DNA of 64,000 bases from Kibdelosporangium aridum (GTDB lineage: Bacteria; Actinomycetota; Actinomycetes; Mycobacteriales; Pseudonocardiaceae). How positions within the stretch are numbered: the stretch's first letter is position 1; each line of letters begins with the position of its first letter. The translations under genes and the position numbers were made by a program. Of the stretch, positions 44,464 to 52,299 are shown one piece after another. The stretch spans positions 1-64,000 of the forward strand of contig NZ_FWXV01000017.1 in NCBI RefSeq assembly GCF_900176515.1, given 5' to 3'. The notes under the pieces are model-generated. The model made no database searches. It was not told the origin of the DNA and saw only the letters and a list, made by a program, of their open reading frames with translations.

Positions 44464-44988
44464 ATGTTCAGCAGCCGGAAGACTGGGGGCGTACCGGTGT
44501 CAGGTGTCACAGACGACTTTCTGGGCGAGAAACCCAAGAAGCCAAGGCAGTCCCGCGCGTTCGCCCGCGGGTTCTCGATCTTCTTCCTAGGGTTCGCTCT
44601 TGTCTTCGGCGGGGTGAGCCTCTGGTTCTCCTACGACCAGTCCACATGGAGTGAGGCCGACGCGACGGTCATCTCGCGCGAGAAGCGCAGGAAGGGCATC
44701 GACCTGCGCGTCGAGTTCGAGACACCGACCGCCACCAGGACCACGTTTGTCGTCCGCGAGTGGAAGACCCTCCGAGCCGTGGGCGACGCGGTCAGGATCC
44801 GCTACGACGTGCGGAGCTCGGGCGAGGTCCGCAACGCCCGGCTGGCCGAGGAACCGATATCGGAGCCGGAGTTCCTGGTGGGCGCGGCCGGTTTCGCGAT
44901 TGTCGGGCTGGGCTTGGTGTACTGGTCGTGGTTCCGCATGCCACCGGATGGCAAGCAGCGTTCACCACGGCGGCGGGATCCGAGCTGA
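44464..44988 (+). CDS. DUF3592 membrane protein
   Basis: 174 residues. Membrane helices at about 42-60 and 138-157 flank a beta-rich region typical of DUF3592 (WSEADATVISREKRRKG, GDAVRIRYDVRSSGEVRNA, in short forms). Function unknown. ATG 44464 is used; GTG 44497 would give a shorter protein. Last gene before a strong terminator. Confidence 0.82.
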   Translation: MFSSRKTGGVPVSGVTDDFLGEKPKKPRQSRAFARGFSIFFLGFALVFGGVSLWFSYDQSTWSEADATVISREKRRKGIDLRVEFETPTATRTTFVVREWKTLRAVGDAVRIRYDVRSSGEVRNARLAEEPISEPEFLVGAAGFAIVGLGLVYWSWFRMPPDGKQRSPRRRDPS

Positions 44989-45003
44989 GCCGTGAATGTG
45001 GCT

Positions 45004-45043
45004 GAAGCCCGGAATCCGGTCGTGTCACCGGATTCCGGGCTTC
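45004..45043. terminator. Bidirectional terminator
   Basis: 17-bp perfect stem GAAGCCCGGAATCCGGT / ACCGGATTCCGGGCTTC with a 6-base loop, between convergent DUF3592 and Rpf genes. Confidence 0.92.
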
Positions 45044-45069
45044 GGGCCTCAGCCGCCCGTGATCATCAC

Positions 45070-45693
45070 TTACTTGGTGACGATCTTCTGACCCGGGAAG
45101 ATCAGGTTCGGGTTGCTGACGCTGCTCTTGTTCAGCTCGGCCAGCTTCTGCCAGCCGCCCTGGACGTTCAGCTTCGTGGCGATGCCGGACAGCGTGTCGC
45201 CGACGACGACGGTGTAGTCACCGACGTTGTTCTGCGCGACCGGAGCCGCCACGGCGGGCTTCGAAGGCTTCGGGGTGGCCTTCTTCACCGGCTTGGTCGC
45301 CTTCTTGGTGGTGGCGGGCTTCTTGGCGGCACCGGAGGCGCCGGACTTCTTGCCGCACACCGGCCATGCGCCGATGCCCTGCGACTTCAGCACGTTCTCC
45401 GCGACGCGGATCTGCTCCTCGCGGGACGCGTTGTGCGCGCTGCCCTTGCCGCCGTTGGCGGTCCAGGTGCGCGGGTGGAACTGCAGACCGCCGGAGTAGC
45501 CGTTACCGGTGTTGATCGACCAGTTACCGCCGCTCTCGCACTGCGCGATGGCGTCCCAGTTGACGCTGCCTTCAGCCTGCGCCGGTGCCGCTGCGATCGC
45601 CAGGGGCGCGCCGACCGCGAGGCCAGCGATGGCGACGCGAGCGATGGTGCGGGTAGCGAAGGTCGGCCTGCGGTGCTTGCCGGGGTTAGTCAT
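45070..45693 (-). CDS. rpfA: Resuscitation-promoting-factor protein: Rpf transglycosylase + LysM
   Basis: 207 residues, secreted. Signal peptide ends after APAQA (residue 40). The Rpf domain (about 41-115) has WDAIAQCESGGNW with the catalytic Glu, GYSGGLQFHPRTW and VLKSQGIGAWPVC, the paired Cys being typical. A Lys/Ala/Pro linker leads to a C-terminal LysM domain (about 160-207, YTVVVGDTLSGIATKL). It cleaves peptidoglycan and promotes exit from dormancy. Long 5' leader with a probable c-di-AMP riboswitch. Position between moa genes mirrors rpfA in mycobacteria. Confidence 0.94.
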   Translation of the reverse strand: MTNPGKHRRPTFATRTIARVAIAGLAVGAPLAIAAAPAQAEGSVNWDAIAQCESGGNWSINTGNGYSGGLQFHPRTWTANGGKGSAHNASREEQIRVAENVLKSQGIGAWPVCGKKSGASGAAKKPATTKKATKPVKKATPKPSKPAVAAPVAQNNVGDYTVVVGDTLSGIATKLNVQGGWQKLAELNKSSVSNPNLIFPGQKIVTK

Positions 45694-45714
45694 TTCGCTC
45701 TCACCTCCAGCGCC

Positions 45715-45885
45715 TGCTGCGTGCTGGGAGGGGTCACTCGGGGTTCGCCCTCCTGCCCCCGTCCGGAAGTTGTCTCTCACTCGGGGCTCGGGTCCTGGGA
45801 GCCCACCGGACGGGGTTCGGCGCTGCGGGCTCTCAGGTCTTGCCGGGTTGGTCGGGTCCAACCCGAGAGCGACCGTACGTAACCA
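45715..45885 (-). ncRNA. Probable ydaO/yuaA c-di-AMP riboswitch
   Basis: On the minus strand the leader of the Rpf gene has a paired stem CCCCGTCCGG / CCGGACGGGG (45757-45766 with 45806-45815), GAACCCC repeats beside it (GCCGAACCCC, GGCGAACCCC), and an upstream GGGTTGG / CCAACCC pair. Leaders of actinobacterial Rpf and LysM genes are a known home of c-di-AMP riboswitches. Sequence fit to the consensus is partial by eye, so the class is likely but unproved. Confidence 0.55.
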
Positions 45886-46074
45886 GAACCGAGATCGGAA
45901 ATTTATGTGGGCGTGACCTAGGTCACAGTAACGTCACGCAACCCCCTGCGATATGAGGTATATCCGCAGGTAGGGACGCCGTTATCGGTTCGTTTCCTGG
46001 CCGAGATTTTTCACTCTAAGTGAGACCTGCGTCATGCGTGTCGCGACCCGGTTGGGCCGTTCGTGCACGCCCAT

Positions 46075-46338
46075 TCAGCCGCCGGCAAACGGCGGGAGGA
46101 CGTCCAGCTGAACTCCGTCGGACAGTCGCGTGCCCGGCGACCGGACCGCGACGCCGTCGAGCAGGAAGCTGCACGCGGTCAGTACGCCGGCGAGCTTCTC
46201 GCCGTGCTGTGCGGAGATGGTGCTGGCCGCGTCGGCCACTGTCGCGCCTGCTGGGAGGGCTATCAGCTCCTCCTGGATGCCGGCCGCGGCGCGCGCGCCT
46301 GCGAAGTACCGGACCTGGACTGTGACCTTGTCACTCAC
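46075..46338 (-). CDS. moaD: MoaD-like molybdopterin synthase small subunit
   Basis: 87 residues from GTG 46338. Ubiquitin-like fold: VQVRYFAGARAAAGIQEE, LPAGATVADA and the essential C-terminal Gly-Gly (LPPFAGG), which carries the thiocarboxylate sulfur passed to molybdopterin precursor by MoaE. Partner domain is in the 43515 fusion. The start is 25 bases from a palindrome that may also affect it. The preceding gap 45886-46074 holds no gene. Confidence 0.9.
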   Translation of the reverse strand: MSDKVTVQVRYFAGARAAAGIQEELIALPAGATVADAASTISAQHGEKLAGVLTACSFLLDGVAVRSPGTRLSDGVQLDVLPPFAGG

Positions 46339-46362
46339 CTCGGTGATTCTAGTCTCGCGTAG

Positions 46363-46383
46363 ACATACATACGGTATGTATGT
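46363..46383. promoter_or_regulatory. Perfect 21-bp operator for hydrolase-TetR operon
   Basis: ACATACATAC-G-GTATGTATGT, 10-bp arms around a single centre base, 13 bases before ATG 46397. AT-rich against the surroundings. Likely site of the TetR encoded at 47242. Confidence 0.85.
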
Positions 46384-46396
46384 TTTTATCGACGGC

Positions 46397-47236
46397 ATGC
46401 CGACACGGAAATCCGCCCGGTTGCGCCGGGCGACGATTGACTACACAGAGTGGGGAGATGGGCCGCCGGTCGTGTTCGTGCACGGCCTGCTGGTCAACTC
46501 GGGGCTGTGGCGCCACGTCGCGCCGGTCGTCGCGGACGCCGGAAACCGTTGCATAGCACCGGATTGGCCGCTCGGCGGGCACACCACACCGGTGCCGGAC
46601 GCCGACATGAGCCCGCCGGGCGTCGCCGATCTGATCGCCGAGTTTCTGGACACTTTGGACCTGCGGGACGTCACGATCGTCGCGAACGACACCGGCGGTG
46701 CGCTCGTTCAGCTTGTCCTGACAAGGAACCCGGACCGCATCGGCCGGGTCGTGCTCACCCCGTCGGACTGCTTCGAGTACTTCTTCCCGCCGCTGTTCGC
46801 ACCGCTGCCGAAGCTCGCCCGCGTTCCCGGCTTCGCCTCGGTGCTCGTGGCCGCACTGCGCTCGCGATGGGTCCAACGGTCCCCAGCCGCCTTCGGCTTC
46901 ATCGCGAAACGTCGTATTCCCAACGAAATCGTCGACTCCTACCTCGCGCCGAGCCGCCGTAGCAAAGCTGTCAGGGACGACCTGACGAGGTTCCTCCGGA
47001 ACGTCCACAACCGACACACCATCGCCGCGGCCGAGCAGCTGCGGGACTTCACCAAGCCGGTGCTGCTCGCCTGGGCCCGCGAGGACAAGGTGTTCCCGGT
47101 CAAGCTCGCGTACCGGCTTGGCGAGATCCTGCCGAAGGCGACCGTCGTGGAAATCGACGACAGCTACACGTTCGTCCCGGAAGACCAACCCGCCGAGCTG
47201 GCCGAGCAGATCATCGGGTTCATCAAGGCAAACTAA
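46397..47236 (+). CDS. Alpha/beta hydrolase
   Basis: About 279 residues from ATG 46397; an in-frame ATG at 46376 falls inside the operator and is less likely. Fold shown by GPPVVFVHGLLVNSGLW (oxyanion HG), ANDTGGALVQL in which the nucleophile is Asp (N-D-T-G-G), as in haloalkane dehalogenases, not Ser, and a late acid/His region around REDKVFP. The terminal His expected in the triad is not evident (DDSYTFVPED where SHF is usual), so activity is uncertain. First gene of an operon with TetR. Confidence 0.85.
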   Translation: MPTRKSARLRRATIDYTEWGDGPPVVFVHGLLVNSGLWRHVAPVVADAGNRCIAPDWPLGGHTTPVPDADMSPPGVADLIAEFLDTLDLRDVTIVANDTGGALVQLVLTRNPDRIGRVVLTPSDCFEYFFPPLFAPLPKLARVPGFASVLVAALRSRWVQRSPAAFGFIAKRRIPNEIVDSYLAPSRRSKAVRDDLTRFLRNVHNRHTIAAAEQLRDFTKPVLLAWAREDKVFPVKLAYRLGEILPKATVVEIDDSYTFVPEDQPAELAEQIIGFIKAN

Positions 47237-47241
47237 GGCGT

Positions 47242-47838
47242 ATGCCGCGCACCCAGCAGGACCGTTCGAAGGCGACGAAGAACGCGTTGATCAAGGCAGC
47301 GCGTCCGATGTTCGGCGAGCGGGGCTACGCAGGCGTCTCCGCCGACGAGATCGTCGCGGCCGCTGGGCTCACACGTGGTGCGTTGCACCATCACTTCAAG
47401 GACAAGCAAGGCCTGTTCCGTGCGGTGTTCGAGCAGATCGAAGCCGAGCTGAGCGACGAGATCGCCGCCGCGATGGACAAGGCGGCGGACGTCCCGGCCC
47501 GGATGGCGATCGCCTTGCCTGCCTTTCTCGACGCCTGCCAGCGGCCGGAGGTGCTGCGGATCGTCCTGCAGGACGCGCCGACCGTGCTCGGCTGGGAGAC
47601 CTGGCGGGCGATCGAGTCCGAGTACGGCCTGAAGCTGATCAACGACCTGATGGTGCAAGCAGCCTCGGCAGGCGTGCTGGCGCACGAGCCTTCCGAGGTG
47701 CTTGCCCGGTTCGTGTTCAGCCTGCTGGTCGAGGCCGTGATGGTGATCGCGCACGCGGACGACCCGGCTCAGGCCCGCGGGCAGGTCGAGGCGAACCTCG
47801 GGATCATGATGTCCGGCCTGTTCAGTGCGCCTGGCTGA
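47242..47838 (+). CDS. TetR-family repressor
   Basis: 198 residues. HTH at about 12-58: LIKAARPMFGERGYAGVSADEIV, then AAGLTRGALHHHFKDK (shown in short), a standard TetR recognition helix. Five bases after the hydrolase stop, so co-transcribed; the perfect palindrome at 46363 is its probable operator. Its 3' end overlaps the convergent MFS gene by 17 bases. Confidence 0.93.
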   Translation: MPRTQQDRSKATKNALIKAARPMFGERGYAGVSADEIVAAAGLTRGALHHHFKDKQGLFRAVFEQIEAELSDEIAAAMDKAADVPARMAIALPAFLDACQRPEVLRIVLQDAPTVLGWETWRAIESEYGLKLINDLMVQAASAGVLAHEPSEVLARFVFSLLVEAVMVIAHADDPAQARGQVEANLGIMMSGLFSAPG

Positions 47839-49270
47839 GCCGCTCGGCGGTGATCTTGCGGGGCAGCAGCAGGCTCAGCAGTGCGACCACGACCAGCGTG
47901 CCGACCACGTACCACGTCGTACCGCTGAAACTCGACGTATAAGCAGTGACGTCCGGCGCGTGGCCGATCCCGTCGAAGAACAGCACACCGAGCACCGCGA
48001 TCCCGACCGCGCCGCCGAGCTGGTCGGCCGCGTTGAGCGTGCCGGACGCGGCGCCCGCGTCCCGCGCTGCGATCTCGGCACCGGCCATCGCGAAGATCGG
48101 CCCGACCACACCACCCATTCCGAGCCCGCCGATCAGCAGCCACGGCGCCAGGTCCCAGAACCCGACCCCGCTGTCCACAGTGGTCAGCATCATCACCATC
48201 GAGCCGGCCATGACCAGAGCGCCGACCGTCGTCACGTACCGGCCGAACCGTGTGACCAGCGCATTGCTCGGGACCACCGACAACGCCACGCCGATCGAGA
48301 ACGGCAACGAGGTCAGCCCGGCCTGGATCGGCGTGAAGCCGAGGCCGAGTTGCAGCGTCAACGTATAAGGAAGGAAGAACCCGGCGAGTGCGGCGAAGAA
48401 GAGCGCCGCGATCGCCGAGCCCGCACTGAATCCGCGCGAGGAGAACAACCGCATCGGCACGAGCGCCGAACCGCCGCGCCGACGGGAGCTGTATATGAAC
48501 AGTGCGAAGACCGGCACCGACGCGGCCATCGACAGGAACGTCCACAGTGGCCAGCCCAGCTCGCGGCCCTGCACCAGCGGCACCAGGATCAGCGTCAACG
48601 CGGCCGAGACGAGCAGCATGCCGCGCAGGTCCGGCTTGATCGCGTGGTCCGACTTGGTCTCCGGCACGATCAGGGCTGCGACCACCATCGTGATCACCCC
48701 GACCGGCACGTTGACCAGGAAGATCGCCCGCCAGCCCAGGCCGAACAGGTCGTGCTCGACCAGCAGCCCGGACGCGAGCGGTCCGACGACCGAGGCGAAC
48801 CCGGCGATACCGCCGAACAACCCGCCCGCGGCGGCCCGCTCGGACGGCGGGAAGGTGGCGTACATCGTGCTGAGCACCTGCGGGATCATCACGGCAGCGG
48901 AAAGTCCTTGCAGCACACGGGCACCGATCAGCACCTCGGGAGTCCATGCAAGGCCGCAGAGCAGGGAGAACGCCGTGAACCCGGCCATGCCGAGCAGGAA
49001 CATCCGTTTCCGGCCGAACAAGTCGCCCAGTCTTCCGCCGGTGATCAACCCGACGGCGAAGGCGAGCGTGTACCCGGCCGCGACCCATTGCACGGCGGCG
49101 TTCCCGGCGCTCAGGTCGTGGCTGATCGCGGGTAAGGCGACGTTGACGATGGTGGTGTCGAGCAAGTCCATGAACCCGGCGATCATCAGCACGGTGAGTG
49201 CCGCCCATCGCCGCGGGTGTGCGGTGAACGCCTGGTCAGCGGCTGATGTGGGCAGTGTCGTGGTGCTCAT
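47822..49270 (-). CDS. DHA2-family (EmrB/QacA-type) MFS drug efflux transporter
   Basis: 482 residues with 14 predicted helices. Motifs: LDTTIVNVALPAI in helix 1 (DHA2 motif D1), GRLGDLFGRKRMF (motif A, about 79) and a motif C-like GPLASGLLVEHD. Exports drugs or other amphiphiles using proton-motive force. It is divergent from the MarR gene at 49370, with MarR-like half sites in between, so efflux induced by a MarR ligand is likely. Confidence 0.93.
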   Translation of the reverse strand: MSTTTLPTSAADQAFTAHPRRWAALTVLMIAGFMDLLDTTIVNVALPAISHDLSAGNAAVQWVAAGYTLAFAVGLITGGRLGDLFGRKRMFLLGMAGFTAFSLLCGLAWTPEVLIGARVLQGLSAAVMIPQVLSTMYATFPPSERAAAGGLFGGIAGFASVVGPLASGLLVEHDLFGLGWRAIFLVNVPVGVITMVVAALIVPETKSDHAIKPDLRGMLLVSAALTLILVPLVQGRELGWPLWTFLSMAASVPVFALFIYSSRRRGGSALVPMRLFSSRGFSAGSAIAALFFAALAGFFLPYTLTLQLGLGFTPIQAGLTSLPFSIGVALSVVPSNALVTRFGRYVTTVGALVMAGSMVMMLTTVDSGVGFWDLAPWLLIGGLGMGGVVGPIFAMAGAEIAARDAGAASGTLNAADQLGGAVGIAVLGVLFFDGIGHAPDVTAYTSSFSGTTWYVVGTLVVVALLSLLLPRKITAERLSQAH

Positions 49271-49318
49271 GACGGATTCCTCCGGTTATTATGTCTTTAG
49301 AACAAAGCTTGTCAGCGA

Positions 49319-49358
49319 CTAAGCCTCTTAGTTACTAAGATAACTGGAGGCTAAGAGG
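49319..49358. promoter_or_regulatory. MarR-type operator cluster
   Basis: CTTAGT-T-ACTAAG (49327-49339) is a perfect dyad. CTAAG/CTTAG (49319-49331) and CCTCTTAG/CTAAGAGG (49324-49331, 49351-49358) overlap it, giving four CTTAG half sites in 40 bases between the MFS and MarR starts. Confidence 0.78.
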
Positions 49359-49369
49359 AGTGGTGTGCC

Positions 49370-49861
49370 ATGTCAACCTCGGCCGAGCGCGGCACGTACC
49401 CGGTGCCCCCGGACGAGCTGGCGCGGTTCGGCGACATGGGCCGGGAGATGAGCGGCCTGACCGTGCTGTTCCACTCCCGGATCGCCGAGCAGATGGGTGT
49501 GTCGGCGACCGACTACAAGTGCCTGGACATCGCGATGCGGGTGGACGAGCCGCTGACCGCCGGCCAGATCGCCAAGATGTCCGGCCTGTCGACCGGCGCG
49601 GTGACCGGCGTGATCGACCGGCTGGAGAAACACGGGTTCGTCCGGCGCGTCCGTGACCCGCACGACCGCCGCAAAGTCCTCGTCGAGGTCACGAAGGTCG
49701 ACGAGCACAAGTACGACCACCTGTTCACGCACCTGGCCACCGGCCTCGAGGACGTGCTGACCAAGTTCTCCCCGCCGGAGCGCGCGATCATCGAACGGTT
49801 CCAGCGCGAGTTGGTCGACCGGTTCCGCAAGGACGCGTTCGCTGAGCTGGAGAACCGCTGA
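49370..49861 (+). CDS. MarR-family transcriptional regulator
   Basis: 163 residues. Winged helix at about 50-110: LTAGQIAKMSGLSTGAVTGVIDRLEKHGFV and the wing RRVRDPHDRRKVLVEV (in short forms). N-terminal helices (ELARFGDMGREMSG) form the dimer. Likely represses the divergent MFS efflux gene and itself. The stop overlaps the next start (TGATG), so it is coupled to the TOBE regulator. Confidence 0.93.
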   Translation: MSTSAERGTYPVPPDELARFGDMGREMSGLTVLFHSRIAEQMGVSATDYKCLDIAMRVDEPLTAGQIAKMSGLSTGAVTGVIDRLEKHGFVRRVRDPHDRRKVLVEVTKVDEHKYDHLFTHLATGLEDVLTKFSPPERAIIERFQRELVDRFRKDAFAELENR

Positions 49862-50253
49862 TGCCCCGGTTCCGCTTCGCCGAGGCGGCCAAACTGCTCG
49901 GTGTGAGCGACGACACCATCCGCCGCTGGGTCGACGCGGGCGAACTGTCCTCGAGCCTCGACGCGTCCGGGCGGAAAGTGGTCGACGGGGCCGAACTGGC
50001 TGAATTCGCCCGGTCCCATGCGAACGAAGTGCCCGATCCGTCCGGTATCGGCCGGTCGGCCCGCAACCGGTTTGTCGGCCTGGTCACGTCCATTGTGATC
50101 GACAAAGTGATGGCACAGGTGGAAATGCAGTGCGGGCCGCATCGGGTCGTGTCACTGATGTCCGCCGAGGCCGTGCGGGAACTTGGTCTTGAACCCGGCT
50201 CGTTGGCGGTGGCTGTGGTGAAGGCGACGACCGTGATGGTGGAAACGCCTTAG
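49861..50253 (+). CDS. HTH-TOBE molybdate-binding type regulator
   Basis: 130 residues. Residues 1-55 are an excisionase/MerR-type helix-turn-helix (FRFAEAAKLLGVSDDTIRRWVDAGEL). Residues 65-130 are a TOBE/Mop domain (RNRFVGLVTSIVIDKVMAQVEM and LGLEPGSLAVAVVKATTVMVE), which binds molybdate or tungstate. Such proteins usually sit by modABC, which is absent here. Coupled to the MarR gene, an odd pairing. A link to molybdoenzyme supply in this region is plausible but inferred. Confidence 0.88.
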   Translation: MPRFRFAEAAKLLGVSDDTIRRWVDAGELSSSLDASGRKVVDGAELAEFARSHANEVPDPSGIGRSARNRFVGLVTSIVIDKVMAQVEMQCGPHRVVSLMSAEAVRELGLEPGSLAVAVVKATTVMVETP

Positions 50254-50276
50254 TCCATGTCGGATACCTTGTGGAT

Positions 50277-51488
50277 ATGGGTTTCCTGGGGCGCATCAAG
50301 CGGGGGTTCGGCCGGGGGCGGACACCTGAGGAACAGTTCACCGACGATTTCGTGGCCACCATCAACCGGTTGCCGGGGATCGCGAAGATCACCAGGACCG
50401 ACGGATTCGGCATCGACGTGCGCAGGGTGGGGGAGACCGGTGCGCATTCGATCTTTTTGGGCAATCTGTTCGCCGAGGTGAAGCACCTCTCGCCGGCCGA
50501 GCGAAAAGAAGCGGTCCGCCAGTTCGTCGCGGCGATGTTCGCGCAGCCGGACGAGCCGGAAAGCTGGGAAGCGGCCGCGCCACGGCTGCGGCCGGTGCTG
50601 CGTACGGCCTCATACGCCCAGGCAGGACAGGTCGGCGGGATCACCGTGGCGAGCCGTCCGGCACTGCGGCACCTGGTCGAGATGATCGTGATCGACCACG
50701 AGCACCGGATGAGCCTGGTCAATTCGGACAGCCTGGAAGAGTGGGGCGTCACCTTCGACGAGGCCTACCAGCGCGGTGCGCAGAACCTGATGGTCGAAGG
50801 CACGCATCTGGCGCGTTTGGACAATGGCGTGTTCGCGGTGGCCAGTGAGGACACCTATGAATCCTCGCGGCTGGTCGTCCCGGGATGGCTGGCCGGACTC
50901 GGTGAGGAAGTCGGCATTCAGCCGGTGGCCGTGGTGCCGTCCCGCGACATGATGCTGATCGCCGATGAGCGGGACGAAGCCGCGGTGCTCTGGATGCTCG
51001 ACGAAGGACTGAAGATCTTCGCCGACCACCCGCGCTGGCTCTCGCCGGTTCCGTACAAAGCGGACGAGGACGGCGACATCGTCGCGTGGCAACCGGCGCA
51101 GGGAAGCATGGCGCACGCGTCAGTCCGGCTGGCCGAACGGACATTGGAGACGTTCGAGTACCGCGAGCAGCGAAACCGGATGGAGAAGCTGTTCCGCCAG
51201 GCGGGCGAGGACCTCGAGATCGCCGAGTACGAAGTGGGCACTGGTCCTGATGGGACTGCTCGGAGCATGACCACGTGGCCGCAAGGTCATGACGCCTTGC
51301 TGCCGTACGCCGACGACATCCTGTTCCCGGCGTCCAGTGGCGCGTTCCGGGTCTCGTGGTCGACGGTCATGGAGGTACTGACCACCGAGTGGGAGGAAGC
51401 CCTCACCACGCCGCCCCGCCGCCGGACCTTGAAGTGGCCGGACGAGCATGCGCTGGCCAAGCTGCGGGCTCAGTCCTCCGGCGTGTAG
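50277..51488 (+). CDS. DUF1444 (YtpQ-like) family protein
   Basis: About 403 residues from ATG 50277 (GTG 50271 possible). N-terminal basic segment RIKRGFGRGR, then a conserved core with VVPSRDMMLIADERDE, which resembles the VPSRD strand of YtpQ/DUF1444 proteins, and GVFAVASEDTYESSRLVVPGWL. Function unknown; soluble. Its stop lies inside the convergent phosphatase gene by 19 bases. Confidence 0.78.
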   Translation: MGFLGRIKRGFGRGRTPEEQFTDDFVATINRLPGIAKITRTDGFGIDVRRVGETGAHSIFLGNLFAEVKHLSPAERKEAVRQFVAAMFAQPDEPESWEAAAPRLRPVLRTASYAQAGQVGGITVASRPALRHLVEMIVIDHEHRMSLVNSDSLEEWGVTFDEAYQRGAQNLMVEGTHLARLDNGVFAVASEDTYESSRLVVPGWLAGLGEEVGIQPVAVVPSRDMMLIADERDEAAVLWMLDEGLKIFADHPRWLSPVPYKADEDGDIVAWQPAQGSMAHASVRLAERTLETFEYREQRNRMEKLFRQAGEDLEIAEYEVGTGPDGTARSMTTWPQGHDALLPYADDILFPASSGAFRVSWSTVMEVLTTEWEEALTTPPRRRTLKWPDEHALAKLRAQSSGV

Positions 51489-52276
51489 GGCAGCGGCACG
51501 ACCAGGCACGGGCCGCCGACGAACAACCCGCCGTCGATACCGAGCACCTTCCCGCCCGCGTACTCGTAGGGCGCTTCGACCTGCGCGGGCAGGATCCCCA
51601 GCTGGTCGGCGATGACGCTGTGGCCGTGCACGACCTGCTTGCCGCCGAGGATGTCCAACAGCTGCTCGGCGACCTCGGTGCCCTGTGGTCCGCGGAAGGA
51701 GTACCTGGTGGTCATCCGCCGCCAGCACTCCCACCATTCGCCGAGGTCATCGGACTGCAGCAGGGCCCGCACGGCGTCGTTGACCTTCTCGATCGTCTCG
51801 CCCCACTGCAGGTACTCGATGGTGTCCGAGTGCATCAGCAGGTGGTCGTCGACCAGCGCGAGCACCGGCCGCGACGTCAGCCAGTCCACGTGCTCGGCGG
51901 TCAGCGCCTCCTGGTCCTCCTCCTGGCCGCCGTTGATCTCCCAGCTGCGCGCGAAGCTGCGTGGCCCGAAGTCGGACGGCACGTCCGTATCGCCGAACCG
52001 GTGCATGCCCAGCAGCAGGATCTCGTGGTTGCCGAGCAGGCTGTCGACCACCCCGCCCGCTTCGGGGGCCTGCTCGTACAGCCGCATCACCAGGTCGATC
52101 ACGCCGACGCCGTCCGGCCCCCGGTCGACGAAGTCACCGAGAAACCACAGGTGGGTGTCGCCCCCGGACCAGTTCGCGTCCTCGTCGACCAGGCCGTTGG
52201 CTCGCAACGCCCCCTCGAGTTCCGCGCGGTGCCCGTGCACGTCCCCGATCACATAGGTCCGTCGCTCATCCCGCAC
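51470..52276 (-). CDS. Calcineurin-like metallophosphoesterase
   Basis: 268 residues from GTG 52276. The full motif set is present: VIGDVHGH (about 9), GDFVDRG (about 46), LLGNHE (about 80), VHGHS (about 217), giving a two-metal phosphoesterase of the bacterial PPP-like (PrpA/ApaH-like) group. Substrate could be a phosphoprotein or dinucleotide polyphosphate. Stop overlaps the DUF1444 gene; a HAD phosphatase gene follows upstream at 52300 on the same strand. Confidence 0.92.
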   Translation of the reverse strand: MRDERRTYVIGDVHGHRAELEGALRANGLVDEDANWSGGDTHLWFLGDFVDRGPDGVGVIDLVMRLYEQAPEAGGVVDSLLGNHEILLLGMHRFGDTDVPSDFGPRSFARSWEINGGQEEDQEALTAEHVDWLTSRPVLALVDDHLLMHSDTIEYLQWGETIEKVNDAVRALLQSDDLGEWWECWRRMTTRYSFRGPQGTEVAEQLLDILGGKQVVHGHSVIADQLGILPAQVEAPYEYAGGKVLGIDGGLFVGGPCLVVPLPYTPED

Positions 52277-52299
52277 AAAAGGAGACGATACGAGCCCGT

